Shown here one piece after another: positions 51,781 through 59,781 of a DNA stretch of 64,000 nt; the first letter of the stretch is position 1; the number at the start of each line of letters is the position of its first letter. This stretch comes from Streptomyces vietnamensis. GTDB taxonomy: Bacteria > Actinomycetota > Actinomycetes > Streptomycetales > Streptomycetaceae. The translations under genes were made by a program, and so were the position numbers. The notes under the pieces are model-generated. The model made no database searches. It worked only from the letters and a program-made list of their open reading frames with translations, and was not told the origin of the DNA. The DNA lies in assembly GCF_000830005.1 (NCBI RefSeq), contig NZ_CP010407.1:3019001-3083000 (forward strand), given 5' to 3'.

Positions 51781-52334
51781 GCAGTGAGGCCGGTCGCCGC
51801 GAGGACCGCGTCGACCGTCTCCTCCACCGTCTGGTCCGCGTTGTCGATCCAGACGCCCTCGCCGGAGAGTTCCGCGCGCATGGCCTCGTCCAGGAAGGCC
51901 CAGTTCGTCGTCAGCTTCTTGTGGCGGGCGTTGTTGCGCTCCCAGGCCTTGTCCGGGCCCGGGGCCAGGATCACCACGTGGAGCGGGGCCGCCTGAGCAT
52001 GGGCGCGGTAGAAGTCCAGGTGGGAGCGGCGTACGACCACGTCGTCGAGGACCGGCAGGAAGCCCGCCGCGGCGAAGCTGTCCGCGAGCAGGCAGCCGTT
52101 GCGGGCGCGCAGCAGGATCTGGCGGTCCGCCTCCGGGTCGCCGTCCGGGGTCGGCCAGTGGCCACCCTGGACGATCAACTCCTGGAGGTGGTCGACCTCG
52201 ATGTGCGCGGCGCGGGCGAAGCGCGCCGCGAGGGCCGCCGCGACCGTCGACTTCCCGCTGCCGGGGATCCCCGCCAACAGGACGGTGCCGGGGGCGGGTT
52301 CGGCGCTGTCGACGGTGACGTTCTCGAAGGTCAT
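51741..52334 (-). CDS. P-loop kinase-like ATPase (AAA_33)
   Basis: 197 residues. The P loop is GIPGSGKSTVAAALAARFAR (22-41, GxxxxGKS), followed by HIEVDHLQELIVQGGH and LPVLDDVVVRRSHLDFYR, which resembles small-molecule phosphotransferases and PNK-like kinases of Streptomyces. VVILAPGPDKAWERNNAR may be the lid. It may phosphorylate an antibiotic or nucleoside, but the substrate is unknown. The 3' end overlaps the pseudogene. Confidence 0.78.
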   Translation of the reverse strand: MTFENVTVDSAEPAPGTVLLAGIPGSGKSTVAAALAARFARAAHIEVDHLQELIVQGGHWPTPDGDPEADRQILLRARNGCLLADSFAAAGFLPVLDDVVVRRSHLDFYRAHAQAAPLHVVILAPGPDKAWERNNARHKKLTTNWAFLDEAMRAELSGEGVWIDNADQTVEETVDAVLAATGLTAYADANSNGSAGS

Positions 52335-52367
52335 GCGGGGGCGGTACCTCTCAACGGCGGCGTGCGG

Positions 52368-53171
52368 TCACAGGGGCGTGACACAGTAGCCCGGCCTCCC
52401 CGGGGAGTTCACCTGGTATTCGGCGTGCAGGATGTAGTCCTCCGGCCCGCAGGAGGCCTCGTCCGCCACGCGGTACTCGGCGCCCGTCGAGCCGCAGTCC
52501 ACCTTCAGGAGCGACTGCTCGGGCCAGTCGGCGGCGTTGCGGACGCAGTCGCCGACGGAGAGCCCGACCCGCCTGCCGTCATCGCCCGGGCCCGCGATCA
52601 GCCCGATGAGGATGAGCGTCGGGATCGCGGCCGCGAGGAGCACGAACGGGGTCAGCACCAGCATCGCGGGCGCGCGGCGCAGCACCCGCCGGCCCGGGTC
52701 CAGGGGCGGGCGCCAGGCGCCGTACGGCTCGGGCAGGCGGCGGAACGCGGCGCGGGCACCGAGGACGTTGCCGAGCACGACGAACGGCGTGATGAACAGC
52801 GAGAGCATGCCCCACCAGCCGGTCACCAGGGTGTCGGAGGTCATCTTCCGGTAGACGGCGAGGCCGCAGGTGCGGCAGTAGACGCCGCGCCGGGTGACCG
52901 TGCGCATGATGACGACCATGCCCTGGTGCGCCCGGACCGTCGCCGCCGCCGCGGGCTGCGCGCCGCAGACCTCGCAGCCTTGCGGGGCGGGGGTGTTGGA
53001 GGGCGGGTACAGCTGTCCGTACTGCTGGGAAGGCTGTCCGTACGGCTGGGAAGGCTGCCCGTACGGCTGGGGAGGCTGTCCGTACTGCTGGGGAAGCTGC
53101 CCGTACGGCTGCGGTTGGCCGTACTGCGGCTGCGGCTGCCCGTACGGCTGCGGCTGCTGCGGATGGGTCAT
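52368..53171 (-). CDS. Membrane protein with PYGQ repeats, zinc ribbon and LppU-like domain
   Basis: 267 residues. The first 60 are a Gln/Pro/Tyr/Gly repeat region (QPYGQPSQPYGQPSQQYGQ). A CxxC...CxxC zinc ribbon follows (CEVCG, YCRTCG), then two or three membrane helices (MLSLFITPFVVLGNVLGA, LVLTPFVLLAAAIPTLILIG). The last 70 residues form a Cys-containing extracellular domain (VGDCVRN, VDCGSTGAEYRV, SCGPEDYI) like that of LppU/SCO3897-type proteins. Function unknown. The ATG overlaps the EamA stop as ATGA. Confidence 0.78.
   Translation of the reverse strand: MTHPQQPQPYGQPQPQYGQPQPYGQLPQQYGQPPQPYGQPSQPYGQPSQQYGQLYPPSNTPAPQGCEVCGAQPAAAATVRAHQGMVVIMRTVTRRGVYCRTCGLAVYRKMTSDTLVTGWWGMLSLFITPFVVLGNVLGARAAFRRLPEPYGAWRPPLDPGRRVLRRAPAMLVLTPFVLLAAAIPTLILIGLIAGPGDDGRRVGLSVGDCVRNAADWPEQSLLKVDCGSTGAEYRVADEASCGPEDYILHAEYQVNSPGRPGYCVTPL
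53013..53155. repeat. 21-bp coding repeats of the PYGQ tract
   Basis: Five nearly identical 21-base units starting at 53013, 53034, 53055, 53076 and 53097, then degenerate units to about 53155. They code for the QPYGQPS-type repeat of the membrane protein on the minus strand. Confidence 0.85.
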
Positions 53172-54133
53172 GGTGTCGCTCCCCCGTTCGGCGTCGGCAC
53201 CAGAACCCTAGCCTCCGGCTCCGCCACCGCCTTCCGCTGGAAGGACGTCAGCGCCACTCCCCCGACGAGCAGTGCCGCCGCGCACCAGCGGAGCGGGCTC
53301 ACCGACTCGCCCAGGAACAGGGCCGCCGAGGACATGCCGAAGACGGGGACGAGGAGGGAGAAGGGGGCGACGGAGGAGGCCGGGTAGCGGCGGAGGAGCC
53401 GGCCCCAGGCGCCGAAGCCGAAGACGGTCGTGATCCAGGCGACGTACGCGATGACGCCGACGCCCGTCCAGTCGAGGCCGCGCAGGGCTTCGAGGTCGCG
53501 CTCGGGGCCCTCCAGGAGGAGGGAGAGGGCGAGCAGCGGCAGGACCGGCACCGTACTGACCCACACCATGAAGTTGAGCGCGTCGGGCGGGGCGGCCTTG
53601 CGGGTCAGGACGTTGGAGACGCCCCAGCAGGCCGCCGCCGCGATCACCAGGGCGAAGCCCACGAGCGGGCCCGAGCCGCCCTCGTCGACGGCGGCGACGC
53701 CGATGCCGGCGAGGGCGACCGCCATCCCGAGCACCTTGAGGCGTCCGGGGCGTTCACCGAGGGCGGCGAAGGCGAAGAGGGCGGTGAAGACGGCCTGGAC
53801 CTGGAGGATCAGGGAGGACAGGCCTGCCGGGGCGCCGAGGTCCATGCCGGTGAAGAGCAGGCCGAACTTGGCCACGCCCAGGACGAGTCCGACGCCCACG
53901 ATCCTTCCCCAAGCTCTCAACTCCGTTCGAGCAGGGGAGACCCCGTCCCAGGCGACCTTCGGACGGCCGACGAAGAACACCGCCGGCAGCGCGGCGACGA
54001 GGAAGCGGAGGGCGGAGAAGAGCAGCGGCGGGAAGTGGTCGAGGCCGATCTCGATGACGACGAAGTTCACTCCCCAGAGGGCGGCGACCAGGGCGGCGAG
54101 GGCGATGTGGGCGGGGCGCATGTCGTCGAGCAT
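53168..54133 (-). CDS. EamA-type (DMT) exporter
   Basis: 321 residues with ten membrane helices in two EamA halves. PAHIALAALVAALWGVNFVV and FSALRFLVAALPAVFFVG are in the first, ALVIAAAACWGVSNVLTRKA and SSAALFLGESVSPLRWCAAA in the second. It probably exports amino acids or related metabolites. The ATG at 54133 is used, and 54121 is an alternative; no clear ribosome site exists. It is divergent from a LysR gene, and its 3' end overlaps the PYGQ-repeat gene as ATGA. Confidence 0.88.
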   Translation of the reverse strand: MLDDMRPAHIALAALVAALWGVNFVVIEIGLDHFPPLLFSALRFLVAALPAVFFVGRPKVAWDGVSPARTELRAWGRIVGVGLVLGVAKFGLLFTGMDLGAPAGLSSLILQVQAVFTALFAFAALGERPGRLKVLGMAVALAGIGVAAVDEGGSGPLVGFALVIAAAACWGVSNVLTRKAAPPDALNFMVWVSTVPVLPLLALSLLLEGPERDLEALRGLDWTGVGVIAYVAWITTVFGFGAWGRLLRRYPASSVAPFSLLVPVFGMSSAALFLGESVSPLRWCAAALLVGGVALTSFQRKAVAEPEARVLVPTPNGGATP

Positions 54134-54168
54134 GGTCGCCGCCGACCGTGTAGCACCAGCACAGGTCT

Positions 54169-54186
54169 CTTCATGATGGGATGAAG
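54169..54186. promoter_or_regulatory. LysR-type operator (T-N11-A palindrome)
   Basis: CTTCAT-GATGGG-ATGAAG between the divergent EamA and LysR genes, 36 bases from each start. It fits a LysR box controlling both. Confidence 0.75.
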
Positions 54187-54221
54187 CATTCCTACATCGA
54201 GGACCCTTCAGGAGCTGCCCC

Positions 54222-55133
54222 GTGCTGGATCTCGGTCGTCTGCGCGCCCTGCACGCCGTCGCCGTCCACGGCAGTGTCGGCGCCGCCGCCACCGCCCTCG
54301 GCTACACCCCGTCCGCGGTCTCGCAGCAGATCGCGAAGCTGGAGCGGGAGACCCGTACGACCCTGCTCGAACGCAGCGGACGCGGCATCCGGCTCACCGA
54401 CGACGCACATCAACTCGCCGCCACCGCCCGCCAGTTGCTGGCACTCGTCGAGGAGGCGGAGGTACGACTCGAAGAGCGGCGCGGCCGGCCCGCCGGGCGG
54501 CTCACGATCGCCTGCTTCGCGAGCGCGGCGCGCGGTCTGATGCCCCGGGTGCTCGCCGAGCTGGCCCGGCTCCACCCGGACCTCGACGCCCGCCTCTCGG
54601 AGGTGGACCCGCACCTCTCGGTCGACCTGGTGGCGCGGGGCGTGATCGACCTGGCGGTGGCGCACGACTGGGACATCGCGCCGCTGCCGGCGCCGCCGGG
54701 GGTCGAGCAGGTGGTCATCGGCGACGACCGGTGCGACATCCTCGTCCACCGGGACCATCCGCTGGCGGCGCGGGAGTCGGTGCGCCGGGAGGAGCTGGCG
54801 GCGGAGCGGTGGATCTCGCAGCCGCCGGGGACGGTCTGCCACGACTGGCTGACGCGGACGCTGCGGGCGACGGGGTACGAGCCGCTGATCGTCCATCAGG
54901 CCGAGGAGAACCACACGCAGGTGGCGCTGGTGGCGGCCGGTCTGGGGATCGCGCTCGTCCCGCGCCTGGGGCGCGGGGCGCTGCCGCCGGAGGTGGTGCC
55001 GGTGCGGCTCGACCCGGTGCCGACGCGCCGGCTGCACGCCATGTGGCGGACGGGTGCGGCGCGCCGCCCGGCGATCCGGGAGACGGTCCGTACGCTCCAG
55101 GAGCTCTGGCCCTCGATCGCCTCGGCCGGCTGA
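54222..55133 (+). CDS. LysR family transcriptional regulator
   Basis: 303 residues. The N-terminal HTH reads LDLGRLRALHAVAVHGSVGA, then AATALGYTPSAVSQQIAKLE and RETRTTLLERSG; the periplasmic-binding-like effector domain follows (RLTIACFASAARGLMPRVLA, GLGIALVPRLGRGALPPEVV). It probably activates the divergent EamA exporter. It starts with GTG at 54222 after GGAG. The 3' end runs into tandem repeats. Confidence 0.94.
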   Translation: MLDLGRLRALHAVAVHGSVGAAATALGYTPSAVSQQIAKLERETRTTLLERSGRGIRLTDDAHQLAATARQLLALVEEAEVRLEERRGRPAGRLTIACFASAARGLMPRVLAELARLHPDLDARLSEVDPHLSVDLVARGVIDLAVAHDWDIAPLPAPPGVEQVVIGDDRCDILVHRDHPLAARESVRREELAAERWISQPPGTVCHDWLTRTLRATGYEPLIVHQAEENHTQVALVAAGLGIALVPRLGRGALPPEVVPVRLDPVPTRRLHAMWRTGAARRPAIRETVRTLQELWPSIASAG

Positions 55134-55243
55134 GTCGCCCTCGGCCGGCCGAGGTGTCCGTGGGTGACTGGGCGTCCGCGGTCGGCCGAGGCGTCCATGG
55201 GCGGCCGAGGCGTCCGTGGGCGACTGAGACGTCCGTGGGCGAT
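55120..55243. repeat. Degenerate tandem repeats covering the LysR gene 3' end
   Basis: Several related units share GAGGCGTCCGTGGGCGACTG-like cores (starting near 55150, 55188, 55207 and 55227) and CTCGGCCGGC blocks. The first block begins in the last codons of the LysR gene, including its TGA. This resembles the repeats after the transposase-like and the large ABC genes. Confidence 0.6.
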
Positions 55244-55257
55244 TCCTGCGCGGAGCC

Positions 55258-55287
55258 TTGACCTGGCAGTTACTTTCGGGCTATCCG
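55258..55287 (+). promoter_or_regulatory. Promoter-like element of the GH3 gene
   Basis: TTGACC (55258-55263), 18 bases, TATCCG (55282-55287), 50 bases before the GTG start. The -10 match is weak. Confidence 0.45.
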
Positions 55288-55336
55288 TGACGCCTTGGAA
55301 GTTTCCTTCAACCTTGCACGGCCGGAAGGAGCATCA

Positions 55337-57160
55337 GTGCACCACCGCGCCCCCGCCCCCTCCCGACGCACCCTCCTCACGGTGACCGCCGCAGCCGCCG
55401 CGGCGGCCGTCACCGGCACCCTCGCCCCCGCGGCCCATGCCGAATCGAACGACCTCGCGCTCCGGCGGATCATCGACCGGATGTCGCTCGAGGAGAAGGT
55501 CGGCCAGCTCTTCGTGATGCGGGTCTACGGGCACTCCGCCACCGCCCCCGACCAGGCCGACGTCGACGCCAACCTCGCCGAGATCGGCGTCCGCACCGCC
55601 GCCGAGCTGGTCGAGCGCTACCACGTGGGCGGGGTCATCTACTTCTCCTGGGCCCACAACACCCGCGACCCGCAGCAGATCGCCGAGCTCTCCAACGGCA
55701 TCCAGCAGGCCGCGCTCGCGCAGCCCACCCCGGTCCCGGTGCTCATCTCCACCGACCAGGAGCACGGCATCGTCTGCCGGGTCGGCAAGCCCGCCACCCT
55801 GCTGCCCGGGGCGATGGCCCTCGGCGCCGGGGGTTCGCACGCGGACGCCCGCAAGGCCGCGCAGATCGCGGGCGAGGAGCTCGCCGCCCTCGGCATCCGG
55901 CAGAACTACGCCCCGGTCGCCGACGTGAACGTCAACCCGGCCAACCCCGTCATCGGGGTCCGCTCCTTCGGCTCCGACCCGCAGGCCGTCGCCGGTCTCG
56001 TCGCCGCCCAGGTCAAGGGGTACCAGCAGGCCGGGGTCGCGGCCACCTCCAAGCACTTCCCGGGCCACGGCGACACCGCCGTCGACAGCCACTTCGGCCT
56101 GCCGACGATCACCCACACCCGGGAGCAGTGGGCGGAGCTCGACGCGCCGCCGTTCCGGTCGGCGATCGACGCCGGCATCGACTCGATCATGACCGCGCAC
56201 ATCGTGGTCCCCGCGCTCGACCCCAGCGAGGACCCGGCGACGCTCTCCCGGCCCATCCTCACCGGCATCCTCCGCGAACAGCTCGGCTACGACGGCGTGG
56301 TGGTCACCGACTCCCTCGGCATGGAGGGCGTACGCACCAAGTACGGGGACGAGCGCGTCCCGGTCCTCGCCCTGAAGGCCGGCGTGGACCAGCTGCTCAA
56401 CCCGCCGAAGCTCGACGTGGCCTGGAACGCCGTCCTGAAGGCCGTCAGGGACGGCGAACTGACGGAGGCCCGGCTCGACGAATCGATCCTGCGGATCCTG
56501 CGGCTCAAGGCGAAGCTGGGCCTCTTCCGGCAGGCGTACGCGACCCGGGCGGGCGTCGAGCGGGTGGTCGGCACCGAGGAGCACCTCGCCCACGCCGACC
56601 GGATCGCCGAGGCGACGACGACGCTCCTCCTCAACGAGGACGGCTTCCTGCCGCTGAATCCGGCCTCCCACGGCTCGGTCCTCGTCGTCGGCGCGGACCC
56701 GGCCTCACCGTCCGGTACGACGGGGCCGCCGACGAGGACGCTCGCGACGGCGCTGACGGAACTGGGCTTCACGGCGACGGCCCTGTCCACCGGGATCACG
56801 CCGACGGCGGCGAAGATCGAGGAGGCGGTGGCGGCGGCGGCCGGCAAGGACGTGGTGCTCGTCGGCACCTACAACGTCTCGGCCACGAGCCCGCAGCGGA
56901 CGCTCGTGGCGCGGCTCGTCGCGACGGGGGTGCCGGTGGTGACGGTCGCGATCCGCAACCCGTACGACGTCGCGCGGCTGGGCGGCCAGCGGGCCACCCT
57001 CGCCGCGTACTCCTGGACGGACGTCGAACTCCGTGCGGCGGTCCGGGTCCTGGCCGGCAAGGCCCGGCCCCAGGGCCGGCTGCCGGTCCCGGTCCAGAGC
57101 GCGGAGGACCCGACGAAGGTGCTGTATCCGGTGGGGTACGGGCTGTCGTACGAGCGCTAG
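55337..57160 (+). CDS. GH3 family beta-N-acetylglucosaminidase-like (NagZ type), Tat-exported
   Basis: 607 residues. A twin-arginine signal (SRRTLLTVTAAAAAAAVTG, cleavage near APAAHA) precedes a GH3 TIM barrel with FPGHGDTAVDSHFGLPTI, the His-Asp dyad motif of NagZ-type glycosidases, and VVTDSLGMEGV with the nucleophile Asp. The C-terminal GH3 domain (LVVGADPASPSG, VGTYNVSATSPQ) is also present. It likely removes beta-N-acetylglucosamine from chitin or cell wall outside the cell. GTG 55337 follows GGAAGGAG. It has no companion gene in the same direction. Confidence 0.9.
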   Translation: MHHRAPAPSRRTLLTVTAAAAAAAVTGTLAPAAHAESNDLALRRIIDRMSLEEKVGQLFVMRVYGHSATAPDQADVDANLAEIGVRTAAELVERYHVGGVIYFSWAHNTRDPQQIAELSNGIQQAALAQPTPVPVLISTDQEHGIVCRVGKPATLLPGAMALGAGGSHADARKAAQIAGEELAALGIRQNYAPVADVNVNPANPVIGVRSFGSDPQAVAGLVAAQVKGYQQAGVAATSKHFPGHGDTAVDSHFGLPTITHTREQWAELDAPPFRSAIDAGIDSIMTAHIVVPALDPSEDPATLSRPILTGILREQLGYDGVVVTDSLGMEGVRTKYGDERVPVLALKAGVDQLLNPPKLDVAWNAVLKAVRDGELTEARLDESILRILRLKAKLGLFRQAYATRAGVERVVGTEEHLAHADRIAEATTTLLLNEDGFLPLNPASHGSVLVVGADPASPSGTTGPPTRTLATALTELGFTATALSTGITPTAAKIEEAVAAAAGKDVVLVGTYNVSATSPQRTLVARLVATGVPVVTVAIRNPYDVARLGGQRATLAAYSWTDVELRAAVRVLAGKARPQGRLPVPVQSAEDPTKVLYPVGYGLSYER

Positions 57161-57164
57161 CGGT

Positions 57165-57201
57165 GAGCAGGGGGTGCGCCCGACGGGCGCACCCCCTGCT
57201 C
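57165..57201. terminator. Perfect 17-bp bidirectional terminator
   Basis: GAGCAGGGGGTGCGCCC and GGGCGCACCCCCTGCTC with loop GAC, between the convergent GH3 and S37 genes. It is the longest perfect stem seen in the window. Confidence 0.9.
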
Positions 57202-57211
57202 GTACCGGAAG

Positions 57212-58663
57212 TTACGGCCGGAGGCCGTGCTCCCGGGTCGTGTCCTCGTCGACCGGCTGGTCGACGCGCGCGTCGAAGCGCGCCAGCGGCTGGGCCGCCT
57301 GGACCGCCGGGGCGGAGACGCCCGCCCACTCCAGGATGCGGGCCGTGGCGTTCGTGCGCTCGGACTCGACGAGTCCGGCGACGTTCGCGCCGTGGTTCAT
57401 GCCCGGCGCCACGTACACGTACGAGTCACGCGCGCCCTTGTCGACGCGGAACTGCTCGGAGCCCCACGGGTCGTTGCCGCCGTAGACGAAGAGCATGTGG
57501 TTCGCGTTCTTGCGGACCCAGTCGTCGACGTCGCGCATGACCCACGGCTTGAACTTCATCGGGATCGAGCTCGGCACGAAGCTGCTGGCCGGCTGGTAGC
57601 CGTAGCGGGTCAGACCGTCGAGGTGCGGCTGCTTGATGGTGGGCGAGCCGAGCTCGGTGGCCGCCTGGTAGTAGTACGGCGTGTAGTACTCCAGGCCCTG
57701 GTCGGTGTACGCGGACCAGCCGGAGTACGCGTCGATCGTGTCGTACACGACGTCGTCGCTCGCGGTCGCCGCGTCCGGGATCTGGTCGCAGACGTCCTGG
57801 CCGTAGTACTGCCAGAAGCCCCACACGAAGTCGAGGACGACGGCCTCGTACGCCTTGTCGAGCGAGCCGACCGTGTTGAAGGTGGCGCCCTCGGACTCGG
57901 CCCAGGCCTTGTACTTCTTCTCCAGCGGCTCGCGGCGGACGAGGGCCTCGCGCTGCATGTTGTTCAGGCGGTCGCGGCAGTCCTTCGTGCCGACGGTCTC
58001 GAAGAACCGGTCGTAGGCCGAGTCCTCCTTGTTGACCACGTCGTTCGGGGCCACATACGCGACGACGCCGTCCATGTCGCGCGGGTAGAAGCGCTCGTAG
58101 TACGTGGCGGTCATGCCGCCCTTGGAGCCGCCGGTGGCCAGCCAGTTCTTCCCGTAGATCGACTTCAGCGCCGTGTAGATGCGGTGCTGGTCGCTGGCGG
58201 CCTGCCAGATGTCCAGCTTCGACCAGTCGGCCGGCGCCGGGCGGGACGGCGTGAAGAAGCGGTACTCCATGGAGACCTGGTTGCCGTCGATGATCCGGGT
58301 CGGCTCGGTCCGGCTCGGCGTGGTGTTCAGCCCGTAGCCGCTGGTGCGGAAGACGGTGGGGCGGCTCGTGTCCTTGTGGAGGATCGAGATCCGCTGCTGG
58401 AACGTGCCCAGCCACGGGCGCTTGTGGTCGATCGGCTGCTCGTAGTTGAGGACGAAGTAGCGGTAGCCCGCGTACGGCTTCTCCTCGATCAGGCTCATCC
58501 CGGGGATCGCCAGGATGCGGTCCTTGATGTCGGTGCTCGTGCTCTGCGAGTCGACGACGGCCGCGCTGCCGGTCTCCGTGTCCGCGGCGGTGGCCACACC
58601 GGACGACCCGACGGTGCCTATGAGCACCGAAAGCGACAGCGCCCATCTCAGCGACTTGCGCAT
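57212..58663 (-). CDS. Secreted S37 peptidase (prolyl tripeptidyl aminopeptidase type)
   Basis: 483 residues. Sec signal peptide (SLSVLIGTVGSSGVATA). Family S37 (PF05576) from Streptomyces: typical segments are YFVLNYEQPIDHKRPWLGTF, the serine nucleophile in WLATGGSKGGMTATYYERFY (GGSKGG), FVYGGNDPWGSEQF and GMNHGANVAGL with the catalytic His. It cleaves peptides after proline from the N terminus in the medium. The ATG at 58663 follows GGGGAGGG. Confidence 0.9.
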   Translation of the reverse strand: MRKSLRWALSLSVLIGTVGSSGVATAADTETGSAAVVDSQSTSTDIKDRILAIPGMSLIEEKPYAGYRYFVLNYEQPIDHKRPWLGTFQQRISILHKDTSRPTVFRTSGYGLNTTPSRTEPTRIIDGNQVSMEYRFFTPSRPAPADWSKLDIWQAASDQHRIYTALKSIYGKNWLATGGSKGGMTATYYERFYPRDMDGVVAYVAPNDVVNKEDSAYDRFFETVGTKDCRDRLNNMQREALVRREPLEKKYKAWAESEGATFNTVGSLDKAYEAVVLDFVWGFWQYYGQDVCDQIPDAATASDDVVYDTIDAYSGWSAYTDQGLEYYTPYYYQAATELGSPTIKQPHLDGLTRYGYQPASSFVPSSIPMKFKPWVMRDVDDWVRKNANHMLFVYGGNDPWGSEQFRVDKGARDSYVYVAPGMNHGANVAGLVESERTNATARILEWAGVSAPAVQAAQPLARFDARVDQPVDEDTTREHGLRP

Positions 58664-58762
58664 TCACCCTCCCCTTGGTTCACAACGGTGTCGCGAACCT
58701 AGCGGGGACAACGTGCGGACCGCCAGACCCAGTTGATCCTTACTCTTGGACTTTCCTGTACA

Positions 58763-59167
58763 TCAGCACAGGATCCAGCCCGTCGCCGTCCCCCGGCCCG
58801 CCACCGAACCGGTCGCCCGGACGCAGCGGTTGAGCGCGTGGACGGTCAGGGGGCCCGCCTGCCGGTCGAAGCGGCCCGACCGGACGACGGGGTGGCCGCC
58901 GCGCGGCTGGAGCGAGACGGCCATCGGGCGGCGGGGGCCCGGCCGTTTGGCGACGGTGACGGCGCAGACGTACTGGCGGGTCCGGTAGAGGCGCAGCTCG
59001 CCGGTGGCGAAGGCGATCGTCCGGGTGGGCCGGCCGTGGCAGACGGAGGCGGCGTCGGCGGTCCCGCCGCCGGGCCCCGGGCCGGGGAGGAGGAGCAGCG
59101 CGAGGGCGGCGAGGAGCGGGACGAGCACGCGGGCGAGTGCGCGGGACGTGCCGGTGTCCGTGGTCAT
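58763..59167 (-). CDS. Small secreted protein of unknown function
   Basis: 134 residues with a Sec signal peptide (LARVLVPLLAALALLLL) cleaved near AAS. The mature part is about 95 residues with four Cys (VCHGRP, YVCAVTV, LNRCVRATG, GWILC), probably two disulfides, and is very basic (RPGPRRPMAVSLQPRGG). No family was recognised. The ATG at 59167 follows GGAGGGGAAC. It lies upstream of the S37 gene on the same strand, about 100 bases apart, and may be an inhibitor or a binding protein. Confidence 0.65.
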   Translation of the reverse strand: MTTDTGTSRALARVLVPLLAALALLLLPGPGPGGGTADAASVCHGRPTRTIAFATGELRLYRTRQYVCAVTVAKRPGPRRPMAVSLQPRGGHPVVRSGRFDRQAGPLTVHALNRCVRATGSVAGRGTATGWILC

Positions 59168-59245
59168 GCGTTCCCCTCCCGGGCGAGTCGTCGTACGGCC
59201 GTACGACGCACGAGGTCCCGGAATGGTTGCCTCCGCATGTATCCG

Positions 59246-59599
59246 TCAGCCGAAGGTCGTCATGACCAGCAGCAGGAAGACGAACTCCGCGCCGAGCTGG
59301 GTCCAGACCGCGGCCCGACGGACGGTGGCGCGGTCCGCACCCTGGGCGATCGCGAAGGCCACGGCCGCCAGCACCAGGCTCACGACGTACGGGTAGCCCG
59401 GGGTGGAGCCGCAGCCCTCCCCGTACGTGATGCAGCGGCCCGCGTTCTCCGCGGTGAGGGCGACGATTCCGGCGAGCACGGTCGCCGGGACGAACAGCCC
59501 GGCCCCGATCAGGGAGCGCTTCCGGAGGCGCGCGCCCTCGACGTCCGGCGGGGTGACGGGGACGGGCGAGGCGGCGTGGGCGCGGGGGTCGTGGCTCAT
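59246..59599 (-). CDS. Small membrane protein of unknown function
   Basis: 117 residues. A Pro-rich hydrophilic start (VPVTPPDVEGARLRKR) is followed by three hydrophobic segments (LFVPATVLAGIVALTAENAG, YVVSLVLAAVAFAIA, VFLLLVMTTF) with a small extracellular loop containing two Cys (GRCITYGEGCGSTPG). No family was recognised. It is codirectional with the secreted protein gene 78 bases downstream. Confidence 0.65.
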   Translation of the reverse strand: MSHDPRAHAASPVPVTPPDVEGARLRKRSLIGAGLFVPATVLAGIVALTAENAGRCITYGEGCGSTPGYPYVVSLVLAAVAFAIAQGADRATVRRAAVWTQLGAEFVFLLLVMTTFG

Positions 59600-59628
59600 G
59601 TCCCCGATTCAAGCCCGCGGGACGGCGG

Positions 59629-59667
59629 CGGGGGATCCGCCGGGGTACTCACCCGGCGGATCCCCCG
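59629..59667. terminator. 16-bp hairpin after the fused ABC gene repeats
   Basis: CGGGGGATCCGCCGGG and CCCGGCGGATCCCCCG with a 7-base loop, on the 3' side of the fused ABC exporter gene and its repeats. Confidence 0.8.
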
Positions 59668-59669
59668 TA

Positions 59670-59781
59670 CTCAGACGCGGTCCCGGACCAAGCCTCAGAC
59701 GCGGTCCCGGACCAGGTCTCAGACGCGGTCCCGGGCCAAGCCTCGGACGCGGTCTCGGGCCAGGTCTCAGACCCGCTCCGG
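59670..59781. repeat. 24-bp tandem repeats containing the stop codon of the fused ABC gene
   Basis: Four units start at 59670, 59694, 59718 and 59742 with the consensus CTCAGACGCGGTCCCGGACC plus four bases, then a partial unit at 59766 that lies in the end of the gene itself. In the gene direction each unit repeats a GTCTGAG or similar stop context. Confidence 0.9.

Noticed and set aside
53013..53155. Repeat array that could look like CRISPR
   Set aside because: The 21-base units have no spacers and keep the reading frame of the PYGQ tract.
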